From Gordonia sp. 'Campus' (GTDB taxonomy: Bacteria; Actinomycetota; Actinomycetes; Mycobacteriales; Mycobacteriaceae), in NCBI RefSeq assembly GCF_022206305.1, contig NZ_JAKOIW010000026.1:1-51190 (forward strand): a DNA stretch of 51,190 bases, read 5' to 3'. Below the pieces are notes generated by a model that searched no databases, was not told where the DNA came from, and was given only the letters and a program-made list of their open reading frames with translations. The position numbers and the translations under genes are program-made. Numbering within the stretch: the stretch's first letter is position 1; the number at the start of each line of letters is the position of its first letter. Shown here piece by piece: positions 42,346 to 49,903 of the stretch.

Positions 42346-43674
42346 GTGAGCGGACCAACTCTCAACTCCAGCCCGAACAACTCAGCACCGGCCGTCGACA
42401 GACCCAACTGGCCGGTCCTGATCCTCGCCTTCATCGCCGTCGTGCTCGACGGCTACGACACCATCGCCCTCGGCCTCTCGGTGCCGGCGCTCAAGGAGGA
42501 CTGGGGTGTCCCCGCATCCCACTTCACCCCCGCCCTGTCGCTGACCAGCCTCGGTGTCGCCCTGGGTTACATCGCGGTCGGCCGGCTCACCGCACGGTTC
42601 GGCTGCCGGCACGTGATCCTCGCCGCGGTTGTCGTGTTCACCATCGGCAGTCTGCTGACGGCATGGGCAGGCAACATCGTCGAGCTGAGCGTGCTGCGCC
42701 TGATCACCGGCTTCGGTCTCGGCGCGGTCATGCCGGCGGCCGTGGCTCAGGCGACTGCACTCAACCCCGCCCGGCACCGGCAGTCGATCGCGGTGTTCGT
42801 CACGATGGGCATCTCGATGGGTGCGCTGATCGCCGGACTGCTGGGTACTCGGTTGGTGTCGGCATACGGCTGGCCGTCGGTGTTCGTCGCGGGCGCCATC
42901 GCCTCTGCGGCCCTGTTCCCCTTCCTCTGGGTGTGGCTGCCGGACGAGCGCAAGCTGACCGGTGTGACCCCGGGTTCGCAGGCCCGCCACCACGCGGCCG
43001 TGGCCCGGTTGTTCGACCCCGAGGTGCGTGGCCGGACCATGCTGCTCTGGGGCTTCGCCTTCATGGTGTTCTCGGTCTTCTACATCTTCTCGTCCTGGCT
43101 GCCCACCCTCCTGACGAGTTACGGCTTCAGCACGGGTCTGGCACCACTCGGGTCGGCGGCACTGGGCGTCGGCAGCATCGTCGGTGCCGGAGTGCTGATC
43201 CTCGGCGCGACCCGATACCGGATGAGCTCGATCCTCGCCGGCACCACGGTGGCGGCCATCGTGTTCCTGATCCTGTCCGCGTTCCTCGGCGCCGACAGGG
43301 CGTTGCTGCTCCTGGTGTTCGGCGGCGTCGGGCTCGGACTTCAGGCCGGCATGATCGGGCAGGCCGCCGTGGCGGTGTCGATCTACCCGCAGGCCACCGC
43401 CGCGACGGGAGTCGGTTGGGCCTCGTCGATGGGTCGCCTCGGCTCGGTGGTCGGCCCGATCGTCGGCGGCGCCCTGATCGGACTCGGTCTGTCGACGAGC
43501 GCCATCGTGCTCATCGCCTGTGCTCCGGTCGCGGTCGCGCTGGCACTCGTCCTGCTGCTCCGCCGCACGGAATCGAAGGGGCCTGGCGATGCCGTCGGAC
43601 CCGCGTCGACGGGTGGCCGGAACACGGTCGGCGGACCCGCGATGAACAACCAGGTGATCAGCGGGCAAGCCTGA
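42346..43674 (+). CDS. MFS transporter, aromatic acid:H+ symporter (AAHS) type
   Basis: Transporter of 442 residues with twelve helices. TM1 carries the AAHS signature (VLDGYDTIALGLSVPALKED in place of the PcaK-type DGFDT motif) and loop 2-3 carries the MFS motif (GRLTARFGCRH). The family imports aromatic carboxylates such as protocatechuate, benzoate and 4-hydroxybenzoate, so the cluster substrate is likely an aromatic acid. It is the last gene of the cluster and is followed by a strong hairpin at 43703-43750. GTG start after CCCGAGGACG. Confidence 0.92.
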   Translation: MSGPTLNSSPNNSAPAVDRPNWPVLILAFIAVVLDGYDTIALGLSVPALKEDWGVPASHFTPALSLTSLGVALGYIAVGRLTARFGCRHVILAAVVVFTIGSLLTAWAGNIVELSVLRLITGFGLGAVMPAAVAQATALNPARHRQSIAVFVTMGISMGALIAGLLGTRLVSAYGWPSVFVAGAIASAALFPFLWVWLPDERKLTGVTPGSQARHHAAVARLFDPEVRGRTMLLWGFAFMVFSVFYIFSSWLPTLLTSYGFSTGLAPLGSAALGVGSIVGAGVLILGATRYRMSSILAGTTVAAIVFLILSAFLGADRALLLLVFGGVGLGLQAGMIGQAAVAVSIYPQATAATGVGWASSMGRLGSVVGPIVGGALIGLGLSTSAIVLIACAPVAVALALVLLLRRTESKGPGDAVGPASTGGRNTVGGPAMNNQVISGQA

Positions 43675-43702
43675 CCGCGTAAACCCAGTCGGGGGAAACC
43701 CA

Positions 43703-43750
43703 GACGAGGCACGGCGTATCGGAGAAACTTCCGATACGCCGTGTCTCGTC
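43703..43750. terminator. Long hairpin terminator after the catabolic cluster
   Basis: A 21-bp stem (43703-43723 with 43730-43750, one G-T pair) closes a six-base loop (GAAACT), 28 bases after the MFS stop. No T-tract follows, as usual in actinomycetes. It also faces the remnant gene on the minus strand and can serve both directions. Confidence 0.88.
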
Positions 43751-43762
43751 TCGGCCCGGGAG

Positions 43763-44002
43763 TCAGCACCCCCGCGACCACAGTAGGTATCCGACCGCGA
43801 GCGCGAACACGCCGGGACCGAGACACACCAGGTGATCGCGGGTCACCGCCTCGTCGAGGTCGGCTTCGGAGAGTCCGGCACGGAGCGCGTTCTCACGCAG
43901 GATCACACCGGAACGATCAGTGGGTATCGGGATCACGGCACTTGGACGCGCCCGGCGCCCGAACGGTTCCATCCCCCGCTCCCCAATCCGAAAGAACCAC
44001 AT
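43763..44002 (-). pseudogene. Truncated AbiEi-antitoxin-domain-like gene fragment
   Basis: A 79-residue frame whose middle (TDRSGVILRENALRAGLSEA, then DLDEAVTRDHLVCLGPGVFA) matches, almost position by position, the N-terminus of the complete AbiEi-like protein at 45240 (ADRFGLLHRDAALRAGFSDE, then HLTGAVRRGELIRVAPGVWI). After GPGVFA the frame leaves the family and stops within 12 residues, so the C-terminal ~230 residues are gone. The upstream side is abutted by the inverted repeat at 44009. Likely a decayed paralogue; a functional HTH mini-protein cannot be excluded. Confidence 0.7.
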
Positions 44003-44008
44003 GACTAT

Positions 44009-44112
44009 TGCTCCCTGAGGTGCGAGGAGCGCAAGCGACGAGCCACGAAGGGCTCGGTGAGACGAGTTGCGACGACCCTTCGTGGCTCGCTTCGCTCGCA
44101 CCTCAGGGAGCA
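44009..44112. repeat. ~100-bp imperfect inverted repeat (dispersed GAGCGAAGCGAGC type)
   Basis: Left arm 44009-44054 and right arm 44074-44112 are complementary over about 38 bases with a small bulge (both contain the TGCTCCCTGAGGTGCGAG start and the GAGCCACGAAGGG end). A single-arm relative lies between fadA and fadB at 48531-48562. The palindrome sits directly against the start of the truncated gene. Confidence 0.85.
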
Positions 44113-44119
44113 GGGATCA

Positions 44120-44247
44120 ACGCTCGTTAATTCCGTTGCGCCCGAGAGCACGACGCTGGCATAGTTCCCGTTCGGCACGAGGACCAGCAGACCGGAGCGG
44201 GGTACCGCGAAGTGTTTCTGCGCGTCGGAATCCTCGTCCGCCTTCAG
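44120..44247 (-). pseudogene. Possible coding remnant
   Basis: In the ~340-bp stretch 44113-44451 without a gene, the minus strand has about 40 codons with strong GC bias at the third position (reading around KHFAVPRSGLLVLVPNGNYA) but no start codon, and it runs into the inverted repeat. It may be the tail of a gene destroyed by rearrangement. I do not recognise it. The rest of the stretch contains the T-arm-like hairpin at 44269 and the ribosome site of the slipin gene. Confidence 0.25.
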
Positions 44248-44268
44248 ATGGCAAGGGATACCTCCCGA

Positions 44269-44285
44269 GCAGGTTCGAGTCCTGA
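44269..44285 (+). other. tRNA T-arm-like hairpin, no complete tRNA
   Basis: CAGGTTCGAGTCCTG (44270-44284) has the sequence and shape of a tRNA T-arm with a TTCGAGT loop. Neither a matching acceptor stem nor D or anticodon arms can be built around it. It may be a fragment of a tRNA 3' end left by an integration event, or chance. Confidence 0.3.
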
Positions 44286-44451
44286 CACGGCACCGCTCCC
44301 GGGAGCCCGGGCCCGGTCGGTTCTGCGGTCGTCGTCCGGGTCGTGCGCGACCCCGCGTCGCACCCCATCGGCCGGCCCGCCCGCGAGCGGTGTCGCCATC
44401 CGAATCCCCACACCCGACAAGCATTGCGACGCAACGGAAAGGAGGATCGCC

Positions 44452-45126
44452 ATGCTGTTCCACAACCGAATCACCGTCCCTCCGGGGCACACCGTGCTGG
44501 CCTACCGGGGTACCGAGGTCCAGACGCTCCCCACCGGTCGTCACCGCGTGCGCAAGCCCGACGCCACGCTCAGCGTCGACCTACGAGAGCGCCTGATCCA
44601 GGTCGCACCGCAGGAGATCCTCACCGCCGACTCGATGGCCGTCCGTATCTCGATGACGTTGCGCGCCCGCGTGATCGACGCCGGGGCGTTCGTCGAACGA
44701 GCCTCCGACCCGATCGGCGCGGTCTACCTGGCCGCCCAGATCGCGCTGCGTGAGGTCTGCGCCGGCGTCGCGTCGGACGACCTCGTGCGTCGCGGTGACT
44801 CCGTCGACGTCGAACCGATCCGCGCCGCAGCGGCCCGGGCCGCGGGCACCGTGGGCATGGAGGTCCTCGAGGTGGTCGTCCGTGACGTCATCGTCCCGGC
44901 CGAGGTACGCAGTGCGGCCCTCGAGGTGATCACCGCCAAGACCCGCGGTCTGGCGAAGCTCGAATCGGCTCGCGCCGAGACGGCCGCCCTGCGCGCGCTG
45001 GCCAACGCGGGCCGGTTACTCGATGCCCACCCGGCACTGGCGCAGCTGCGCCTCGTCGAGTCCGTGCCGTACGGCGCCCGCGTCGTCCTGACCGTCGGTG
45101 GTGCCGAGGCGCCGTCGGACGACTGA
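44452..45126 (+). CDS. Short SPFH/slipin-family protein without membrane anchor
   Basis: SPFH (band 7) protein of 224 residues covering the whole band 7 fold (TVPPGHTVLAYRGTEVQTL, RLIQVAPQEILTADSMAVRISMTLRARV, AIALREVCAG-like region, GMEVLEVVVRDVIVPAEV) and a short coiled-coil tail (AKTRGLAKLESARAETAALRALANAGRL). Usual slipins begin with a membrane hairpin; here the protein starts at the first strand, so it would be soluble or peripheral. No NfeD partner gene is present. An ideal ribosome site, AAAGGAGG at 44438-44445, fixes the start. Confidence 0.88.
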   Translation: MLFHNRITVPPGHTVLAYRGTEVQTLPTGRHRVRKPDATLSVDLRERLIQVAPQEILTADSMAVRISMTLRARVIDAGAFVERASDPIGAVYLAAQIALREVCAGVASDDLVRRGDSVDVEPIRAAAARAAGTVGMEVLEVVVRDVIVPAEVRSAALEVITAKTRGLAKLESARAETAALRALANAGRLLDAHPALAQLRLVESVPYGARVVLTVGGAEAPSDD

Positions 45127-45132
45127 GTTCCC

Positions 45133-45191
45133 GCTCACCGATTCCGTTCCCGCTCACCCAAAACGTGTGAGCGGGAACGGACATCGTGAGC
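45133..45191. repeat. 59-bp palindromic repeat, copy 2
   Basis: Outer GCTCAC (45133-45138) and GTGAGC (45186-45191), six-base spacers, and inner arms 45145-45158 and 45166-45179 with a seven-base loop; one terminal base of the inner stem is mismatched. Length and spacing equal copies 1 and 3. The left outer hexamer lies in a second copy of GTTCCCGCTCACC (45127-45139). The right hexamer coincides with a possible GTG start of the next gene. Confidence 0.9.
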
Positions 45192-45239
45192 GATCGATGG
45201 AGATGGAACCAGGGAGCGCTCAGCTGCGTCGAAGTACCC

Positions 45240-46175
45240 ATGCTGACGTTCCCCGCCGACCGGTTCGGACTCCTCCACCGCGACGCGGCGCTCCGGGCCG
45301 GATTCTCCGACGAACACCTCACAGGCGCCGTCAGGCGCGGCGAGTTGATCCGTGTCGCCCCGGGCGTCTGGATCGCCGCTGCACATCAGCCCGCAGGTGC
45401 GGACTCCACCGAGAAACGGCATCGACTCCGCGCGCTGGCCATCGCCACCTCGCACCACGAGGACGGACACCCTCTCAGCCACACCTCCGCAGCCGCAGTG
45501 CTCGGCCTTCCCATGCTCGACCCCGACCTGTCGCTCGTCCACGTGACCACCGGGCGAACATCTGGCGGATCGATTCGAGCGCAACGGCATCTCCACGCCT
45601 CACCGCTCGACCCCACGGAGATCATCGAGATCGACGGAGTACGCACCACCTCCATCGAGCGCACCGCGGTCGATGTCGCCCTCATGGGCACCTTCGCCCA
45701 GGCGCTCGTCGTCTTCGACGCCGCTCTGCGGCTCGGGGCAGACTTCGACACCATGGCCGACTCGCTCTCCTGTCGTCGACGCCGAAGTGCGCGCAATGCC
45801 AAGCGCGCCCTGCCGTTTGCCGACGGAGCATCCGAGAGTGTCGGCGAGTCGTGGAGTCGCGCCCAGATGATCGACGCAGGGCTGCCCCGTCCCACTCTGC
45901 AGCGTGAGTTCGTGCTCGGCGAGGCGCGCTACCGCAGCGACTTCGACTGGGAAGCATTGCTGGTCGGCGAGTTCGACGGTCTGCACAAGTACGGCGTGCT
46001 GGCGAGGCCCGGGGAGACGGCGGCCGACGCCGTCGTCCGCGAGAAACTCCGCGAAGACCGGCTCCGCGCCGCAGGGGTGGTCGTCGTCCGCTGGACATGG
46101 TCGACCCTACGCAAGGGTGAGCTCGACGCGCTCCTGAGGCCCTGGCTCCAGAAACTCGGCCTTCTCGCCGCGTGA
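45240..46175 (+). CDS. AbiEi-type HTH plus DUF559-like nuclease-fold protein
   Basis: Protein of 311 residues. The N-terminus is an AbiEi-antitoxin-type winged HTH (RDAALRAGFSDEHLTGAVRRGELIRVAPGVW in pieces), the middle a helical domain (LSHTSAAAVLGLP, RTTSIERTAVDVAL), and the C-terminus resembles the DUF559/Vsr-like PD-(D/E)xK fold (RSDFDWEALLVGEFDG, then REDRLRAAGVVVVRWTW). No AbiEii toxin gene is adjacent. Such proteins are abundant in actinomycetes without known role. A GTG at 45186 inside the palindrome is an alternative start giving 329 residues. The gene is bracketed by palindrome copies 2 and 3. Confidence 0.82.
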   Translation: MLTFPADRFGLLHRDAALRAGFSDEHLTGAVRRGELIRVAPGVWIAAAHQPAGADSTEKRHRLRALAIATSHHEDGHPLSHTSAAAVLGLPMLDPDLSLVHVTTGRTSGGSIRAQRHLHASPLDPTEIIEIDGVRTTSIERTAVDVALMGTFAQALVVFDAALRLGADFDTMADSLSCRRRRSARNAKRALPFADGASESVGESWSRAQMIDAGLPRPTLQREFVLGEARYRSDFDWEALLVGEFDGLHKYGVLARPGETAADAVVREKLREDRLRAAGVVVVRWTWSTLRKGELDALLRPWLQKLGLLAA

Positions 46176-46181
46176 CGACAG

Positions 46182-46240
46182 GCTCACGCTTTCCGTTCCC
46201 GCTCACCCAATTCCGGTGAGCGGAAACGTAAATGGTGAGC
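46182..46240. repeat. 59-bp palindromic repeat, copy 3
   Basis: Outer GCTCAC (46182-46187) and GTGAGC (46235-46240), six-base spacers, inner arms 46194-46207 and 46215-46228 with one mismatch, seven-base loop. It starts seven bases after the AbiEi-like stop codon, so the gene lies exactly between copies 2 and 3. Confidence 0.9.
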
Positions 46241-46253
46241 GGAAGCACCGGAA

Positions 46254-46279
46254 CCCCGGCTGGACGAATCCAGCCGGGG
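46254..46279. terminator. Hairpin terminator between convergent genes
   Basis: An 11-bp perfect GC-rich stem (CCCCGGCTGGA at 46254-46264 with its complement at 46269-46279) closes a CGAA tetraloop. It lies 31 bases past the fadB stop and probably ends the fadA-fadB transcript, and also transcription coming from the plus strand. Confidence 0.85.
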
Positions 46280-46310
46280 CTCCTGTGTGAGAGGGAATCA
46301 GATCAGCGGA

Positions 46311-48485
46311 TCAGTACTTCTCGCCCTTCGCAGCCTTCTCGACCAGCGAGGCCGGCGGCTCGAAGTGCTTGCCGTACTTCGACGCGAGGTCGCGTGCGCG
46401 GTCGACGAAGCCCTGCAGGCCACCCTCGTATCCGTTGATGTACTGGATGACACCACCGGTCCACGCGGGGAAGCCGATACCGAAGATCGAACCGATGTTG
46501 GCGTCCGGCACGGAGGTGAGGACACCTTCGTCGAAGCACTTGACGGTCTCGAGGGCCTCGGCGAAGAGCATCCGCTCCTTCATGTCCTCGAGCGGGATCT
46601 CCGTGGTGCCCGACTTGAAGTGCTCACGCAGTCCCGGCCAGAGCTGGGTGCGCTTGCCGTTCTCGTCGTAGTCGTAGAAGCCCTTGCCGTCCTTGCGGGC
46701 GGTGCGGCCGTTCTCGACCATCCAGTCGACGACGGCGTTCGAGCCGTGCTGCGGGAAGTCCTTGCCCTCGGCCTTGGCCGCTGCCTCGGTCTCCTTGCGG
46801 ATCTTCTGCGGCAGGGTCAGGGTCAGCTCGTCCATGAGCTGCAGCGGCGCGGCCGGGTAGCCGGCCTGGGTGCCCGCGTGCTCGATGAATGCCGGCTCGA
46901 CGCCCTCGCCGACGGCCGCGATGGCCTCGTTGACGAAGGTGCCGATGACGCGGCTGGTGAAGAAGCCACGGCTGTCGTTGACGACGATCGGGGTCTTGCG
47001 GATCGCCAGCGTGTAGTCGATGACCTTGGCCAGCACGGCATCCGAGGTCTTCTCACCCTTGATGATCTCCACCAGCGGCATCTTGTCGACCGGCGAGAAG
47101 AAGTGGATTCCGATGAAGTCCTCGGAACGCTTCACACCTTCGGCGAGGATGGTGATCGGCAGGGTCGAGGTGTTGGAACCCAGGACGGCGTCGGGCTCGA
47201 CGATGTCCTCGATCTCCTGGAACACCTTGTGCTTGACCTCGACCGACTCGAAGGCGGCCTCGATGACGAGGTCGACACCCTTGAAGTCGGCGGCGTCGAC
47301 CGTCGGGTGGATGCGGGCGAGCAGCGCGTCGCTCTTCTCCTGGGTGGTCTTGCCCTTGGCGAGAGCCTTCTCCTCGAGCTTCTCCGAGTAGCCCTTGCCG
47401 CGCTTGGCAGCGTCGAGGTCGATGTCCTTGAGGACGACCTCGATGCCGGCCTTTGCCGACACGTAAGCGATTGCCGCGCCCATCATTCCGGCGCCGATGA
47501 CGCCGACCTTCTTGGCGGTGAACTTGTCGTAGCCCTCGGGGCGCGAGCCGCCGCCGTTGATGTGCTGCAGGTCGAAGAAGAACGCCTTGATCATGTTCTG
47601 CGCGACCTGGCCGGTGACCAGCGAGACGAAGTAGCGGGTCTCGATGATGTCCGCGGTGTCGACGTCGACGTAGGCACCCTCGACCGCGGCGGCCAGGATG
47701 GCGCGCGGCGCAGGCATGTTGGCGCCCTTGATCTGCTTGCGCAGCAGAGCCGGCAGAGCCGGGAGGTTGGCGGCGAACGCCGGGTTGGTGGGAGCACCGC
47801 CCGGGATCTTGTAGCCCTTGACGTCGAACGGCTGCTGGGCCTCGGGGTTCTCCTTGATCCAGGCCTTCGCGGCCGGGATCAGTTCCTCGATGGAGCCGAC
47901 GACCTCGTTGACCAGGCCGGTCTCCTTGGCCTTGGTCGGGTTGAAGCGCTGGCCCTGGAGCAGGACACCCATGAGGGCGTTCTGGATACCGAGCAGACGG
48001 ACGGTACGCACGACGCCACCGCCGCCGGGCAGCAGGCCGAGGGTGGCCTCGGGCAGACCGATCTGGACACCCTTGACGTCCGCGGCGATGCGGTAGTGGG
48101 TGTGCAGCGCGATCTCCAGGCCCCCACCGAGAGCGGCGCCGTTGATCGCGGCGACGACCGGCTTGCCCAGGGTCTCGAGACGACGCAGCACCTTCTTCAT
48201 GGCGTTGGTGGTCTCGGTGATCTGCGTGGCGATCTCCTCCTTGGAGACGTCCTTGCGATCGCTGGTCATGTCCTTCAGGTCGCCGCCGGCGAAGAAGGTC
48301 TTCTTCGCGGAGGTGAGGACGACACCGGTGATGTCGTCCTTCTCGGCCTCCAGGCGGTCGACGGTCGCGGCCATCGACTCCTGGTAGAGCGCGTTCATCG
48401 TGTTGGCGCCCTGGTTGGGGTCGTCCATGGTCAGGATGACGACGCCGTCGGCGTCCTTCTCCCAGTTGATCATGTTGTCACTCAT
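46311..48485 (-). CDS. fadB: Fatty acid oxidation complex alpha subunit: enoyl-CoA hydratase/3-hydroxyacyl-CoA dehydrogenase
   Basis: Bifunctional beta-oxidation enzyme of 724 residues. The N-terminal crotonase domain has the oxyanion segments FFAGGDLKDM and INGAALGGGLEIAL and the two catalytic acidic residues around LPEATLGLLPGGGG. The dehydrogenase domain begins near 330 with the NAD motif VGVIGAGMMGAAIAY, followed by NTSTLPI and the His-Glu pair region IGIHFFSPVDKMPLVEII. Length and order equal mycobacterial FadB (Rv0860). It is downstream of fadA across a 77-bp gap that contains a dispersed repeat. ATG 48485 starts MSDNMINWEKD, the natural N-terminus. Confidence 0.95.
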   Translation of the reverse strand: MSDNMINWEKDADGVVILTMDDPNQGANTMNALYQESMAATVDRLEAEKDDITGVVLTSAKKTFFAGGDLKDMTSDRKDVSKEEIATQITETTNAMKKVLRRLETLGKPVVAAINGAALGGGLEIALHTHYRIAADVKGVQIGLPEATLGLLPGGGGVVRTVRLLGIQNALMGVLLQGQRFNPTKAKETGLVNEVVGSIEELIPAAKAWIKENPEAQQPFDVKGYKIPGGAPTNPAFAANLPALPALLRKQIKGANMPAPRAILAAAVEGAYVDVDTADIIETRYFVSLVTGQVAQNMIKAFFFDLQHINGGGSRPEGYDKFTAKKVGVIGAGMMGAAIAYVSAKAGIEVVLKDIDLDAAKRGKGYSEKLEEKALAKGKTTQEKSDALLARIHPTVDAADFKGVDLVIEAAFESVEVKHKVFQEIEDIVEPDAVLGSNTSTLPITILAEGVKRSEDFIGIHFFSPVDKMPLVEIIKGEKTSDAVLAKVIDYTLAIRKTPIVVNDSRGFFTSRVIGTFVNEAIAAVGEGVEPAFIEHAGTQAGYPAAPLQLMDELTLTLPQKIRKETEAAAKAEGKDFPQHGSNAVVDWMVENGRTARKDGKGFYDYDENGKRTQLWPGLREHFKSGTTEIPLEDMKERMLFAEALETVKCFDEGVLTSVPDANIGSIFGIGFPAWTGGVIQYINGYEGGLQGFVDRARDLASKYGKHFEPPASLVEKAAKGEKY

Positions 48486-48530
48486 GGTGATTCGCAGAGT
48501 TCTTTCTCGTGAAGTGGTGGTCGCCGCCCC

Positions 48531-48562
48531 CCTGAGGAGCGAGCGAAGCGAGCCTCGAAGGG
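48531..48562. repeat. Dispersed repeat between fadA and fadB
   Basis: The stretch shares the CCTGAGG start, the GAGCGAAGCGAGCC core and the CGAAGGG end with both arms of the inverted repeat at 44009-44112. It fills most of the 77-bp gap and abuts the fadA stop codon. Confidence 0.75.
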
Positions 48563-49774
48563 TCAGAGACGCTCGATGATGGTCGCGACGCCCATGCCGC
48601 CACCGATGCAGAGGGTGATCAGGCCGTAGCGGCCGCCGGTGCGCTCGAGCTCGTCGAGGCAGGTGCCGTAGATCATCGCGCCGGTTGCACCGAGCGGGTG
48701 ACCCATGGCGATCGCGCCACCGTTCACGTTGACCTTCTCGTGCGGGATCTTCAGATCCTTCATCCACTTCATGACGACCGAGGCGAATGCCTCGTTCAGC
48801 TCGAACACGTCGATGTCGTCGACGGTCAGGCCGGCCTTCTTCAGCGCCAGCTCGGTGGCCGGGGTGGGCCCGGTGAGCATGATGGTGGGCTCGGAGCCGA
48901 TCTCGGCGAAGGAGACGACGCGGGCACGCGGGGTGAGGCCGTTGCGCTTGCCTGCCTCTTCGCTGCCGATGAGCACGAGGCCCGATCCGTCGACGATGCC
49001 GGAGCTGTTGCCACCGGTGTGGACGTGGTTGATCTTCTCGACACTCGGGTACTTCTGCAGGGCGACATCGTCGAAGCCCGCCATGTCGGCGAGGGCGGCG
49101 AAGGCGGCCTTCAGCTTGCCGAGGCTCTCGACGGTCGACCCCGGACGACGGTGCTCGTCGTGATCGAGGATCGTGACGCCGTTGATGTCCTTGACGGGCG
49201 CTACGGACTTGGTGAAGTAGCCGCTGTTCCAAGCCTTTTCGGCGCGAGCCTGCGACTCGGCGGCGTAGGCGTCGACGTCCTCGCGCGAGAAGCCCTCGAT
49301 GGTGGCGATCAGGTCGGCGCCGATGCCCTGCGGGACGATGTAGTGATCGTATGCGGTGGCCGGGTCGGTGAAGAGTGCACCGCCGTCGCTGCCCATGGGG
49401 ACGCGCGACATCGACTCGACGCCACCGGCGAGAACCAGGTCATCGAAGCCGGAGGCGACCTTGGCCGCGGCGAGGTTGGTGGCTTCCAGGCCCGAGGCGC
49501 AGAAGCGGTTGATCTGGGTGCCGGGGACGGTCTCGGGGAGACCGCTGTTGAGGGCGGCGGTGCGCGAGATGACCGCACCCTGCTCGCCGACCGGGGAGAC
49601 GACACCGAGGATGACGTCGTTGACGTCGGCGGGATCGAGGCCGCCGTGACGGGCCAGTACCTCGTTGATCAGGCCGGAGACCAGATCGACGGGCTTGACG
49701 CTGTGCAGCGCACCGCCGCGCTGCTTGCCACGAGGCGTGCGGATCGCCTCGTAGATGAATGCTTGATCAGGCAC
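48563..49774 (-). CDS. fadA: Acetyl-CoA C-acyltransferase (thiolase), beta subunit of the fatty acid oxidation complex
   Basis: Thiolase of 403 residues with the nucleophilic Cys in NRFCASGLEA, the C-terminal His in GGAIAMGHPLGATGA and the second Cys in LITLCIGGGMG. It cleaves 3-ketoacyl-CoA in the last step of beta-oxidation and matches mycobacterial FadA (Rv0859), which forms a membrane-associated trifunctional complex with FadB. The GTG start follows AAAGGAAC. Transcription begins in the 129-bp divergent region shared with the TetR gene, where an AACCA/TGGTT palindrome is seen. Confidence 0.95.
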   Translation of the reverse strand: MPDQAFIYEAIRTPRGKQRGGALHSVKPVDLVSGLINEVLARHGGLDPADVNDVILGVVSPVGEQGAVISRTAALNSGLPETVPGTQINRFCASGLEATNLAAAKVASGFDDLVLAGGVESMSRVPMGSDGGALFTDPATAYDHYIVPQGIGADLIATIEGFSREDVDAYAAESQARAEKAWNSGYFTKSVAPVKDINGVTILDHDEHRRPGSTVESLGKLKAAFAALADMAGFDDVALQKYPSVEKINHVHTGGNSSGIVDGSGLVLIGSEEAGKRNGLTPRARVVSFAEIGSEPTIMLTGPTPATELALKKAGLTVDDIDVFELNEAFASVVMKWMKDLKIPHEKVNVNGGAIAMGHPLGATGAMIYGTCLDELERTGGRYGLITLCIGGGMGVATIIERL

Positions 49775-49794
49775 GAAAGTGTTCCTTTCACACG

Positions 49795-49805
49795 AACCAC
49801 TGGTT
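49795..49805. promoter_or_regulatory. Candidate TetR operator before fadA
   Basis: AACCACTGGTT is an 11-base palindrome 21 bases upstream of the fadA start and is followed directly by a further GGTT, giving overlapping half sites. The divergent TetR-type gene makes it a plausible operator; sequence alone does not prove it. Confidence 0.4.
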
Positions 49806-49903
49806 GGTTACCCACCGAGGCTAACGCGGAATAACTTATTTGGCTATACCCGGTGGTCAAGAGGTCTGGTGTTCTGTCGAATGTGCGCTATGGTCTGTTC
49901 ACC

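Noticed and set aside
44190..44300. A tRNA gene around the TTCGAGT hairpin
   Set aside because: No acceptor, D or anticodon arm can be paired at the right distances; the GGAGCGG/CCGCTCC pair nearby is 105 bases apart and does not abut the T-arm.
45240..46175. A complete AbiE toxin-antitoxin pair
   Set aside because: Only the antitoxin-type HTH is recognisable and no nucleotidyltransferase toxin gene is adjacent.
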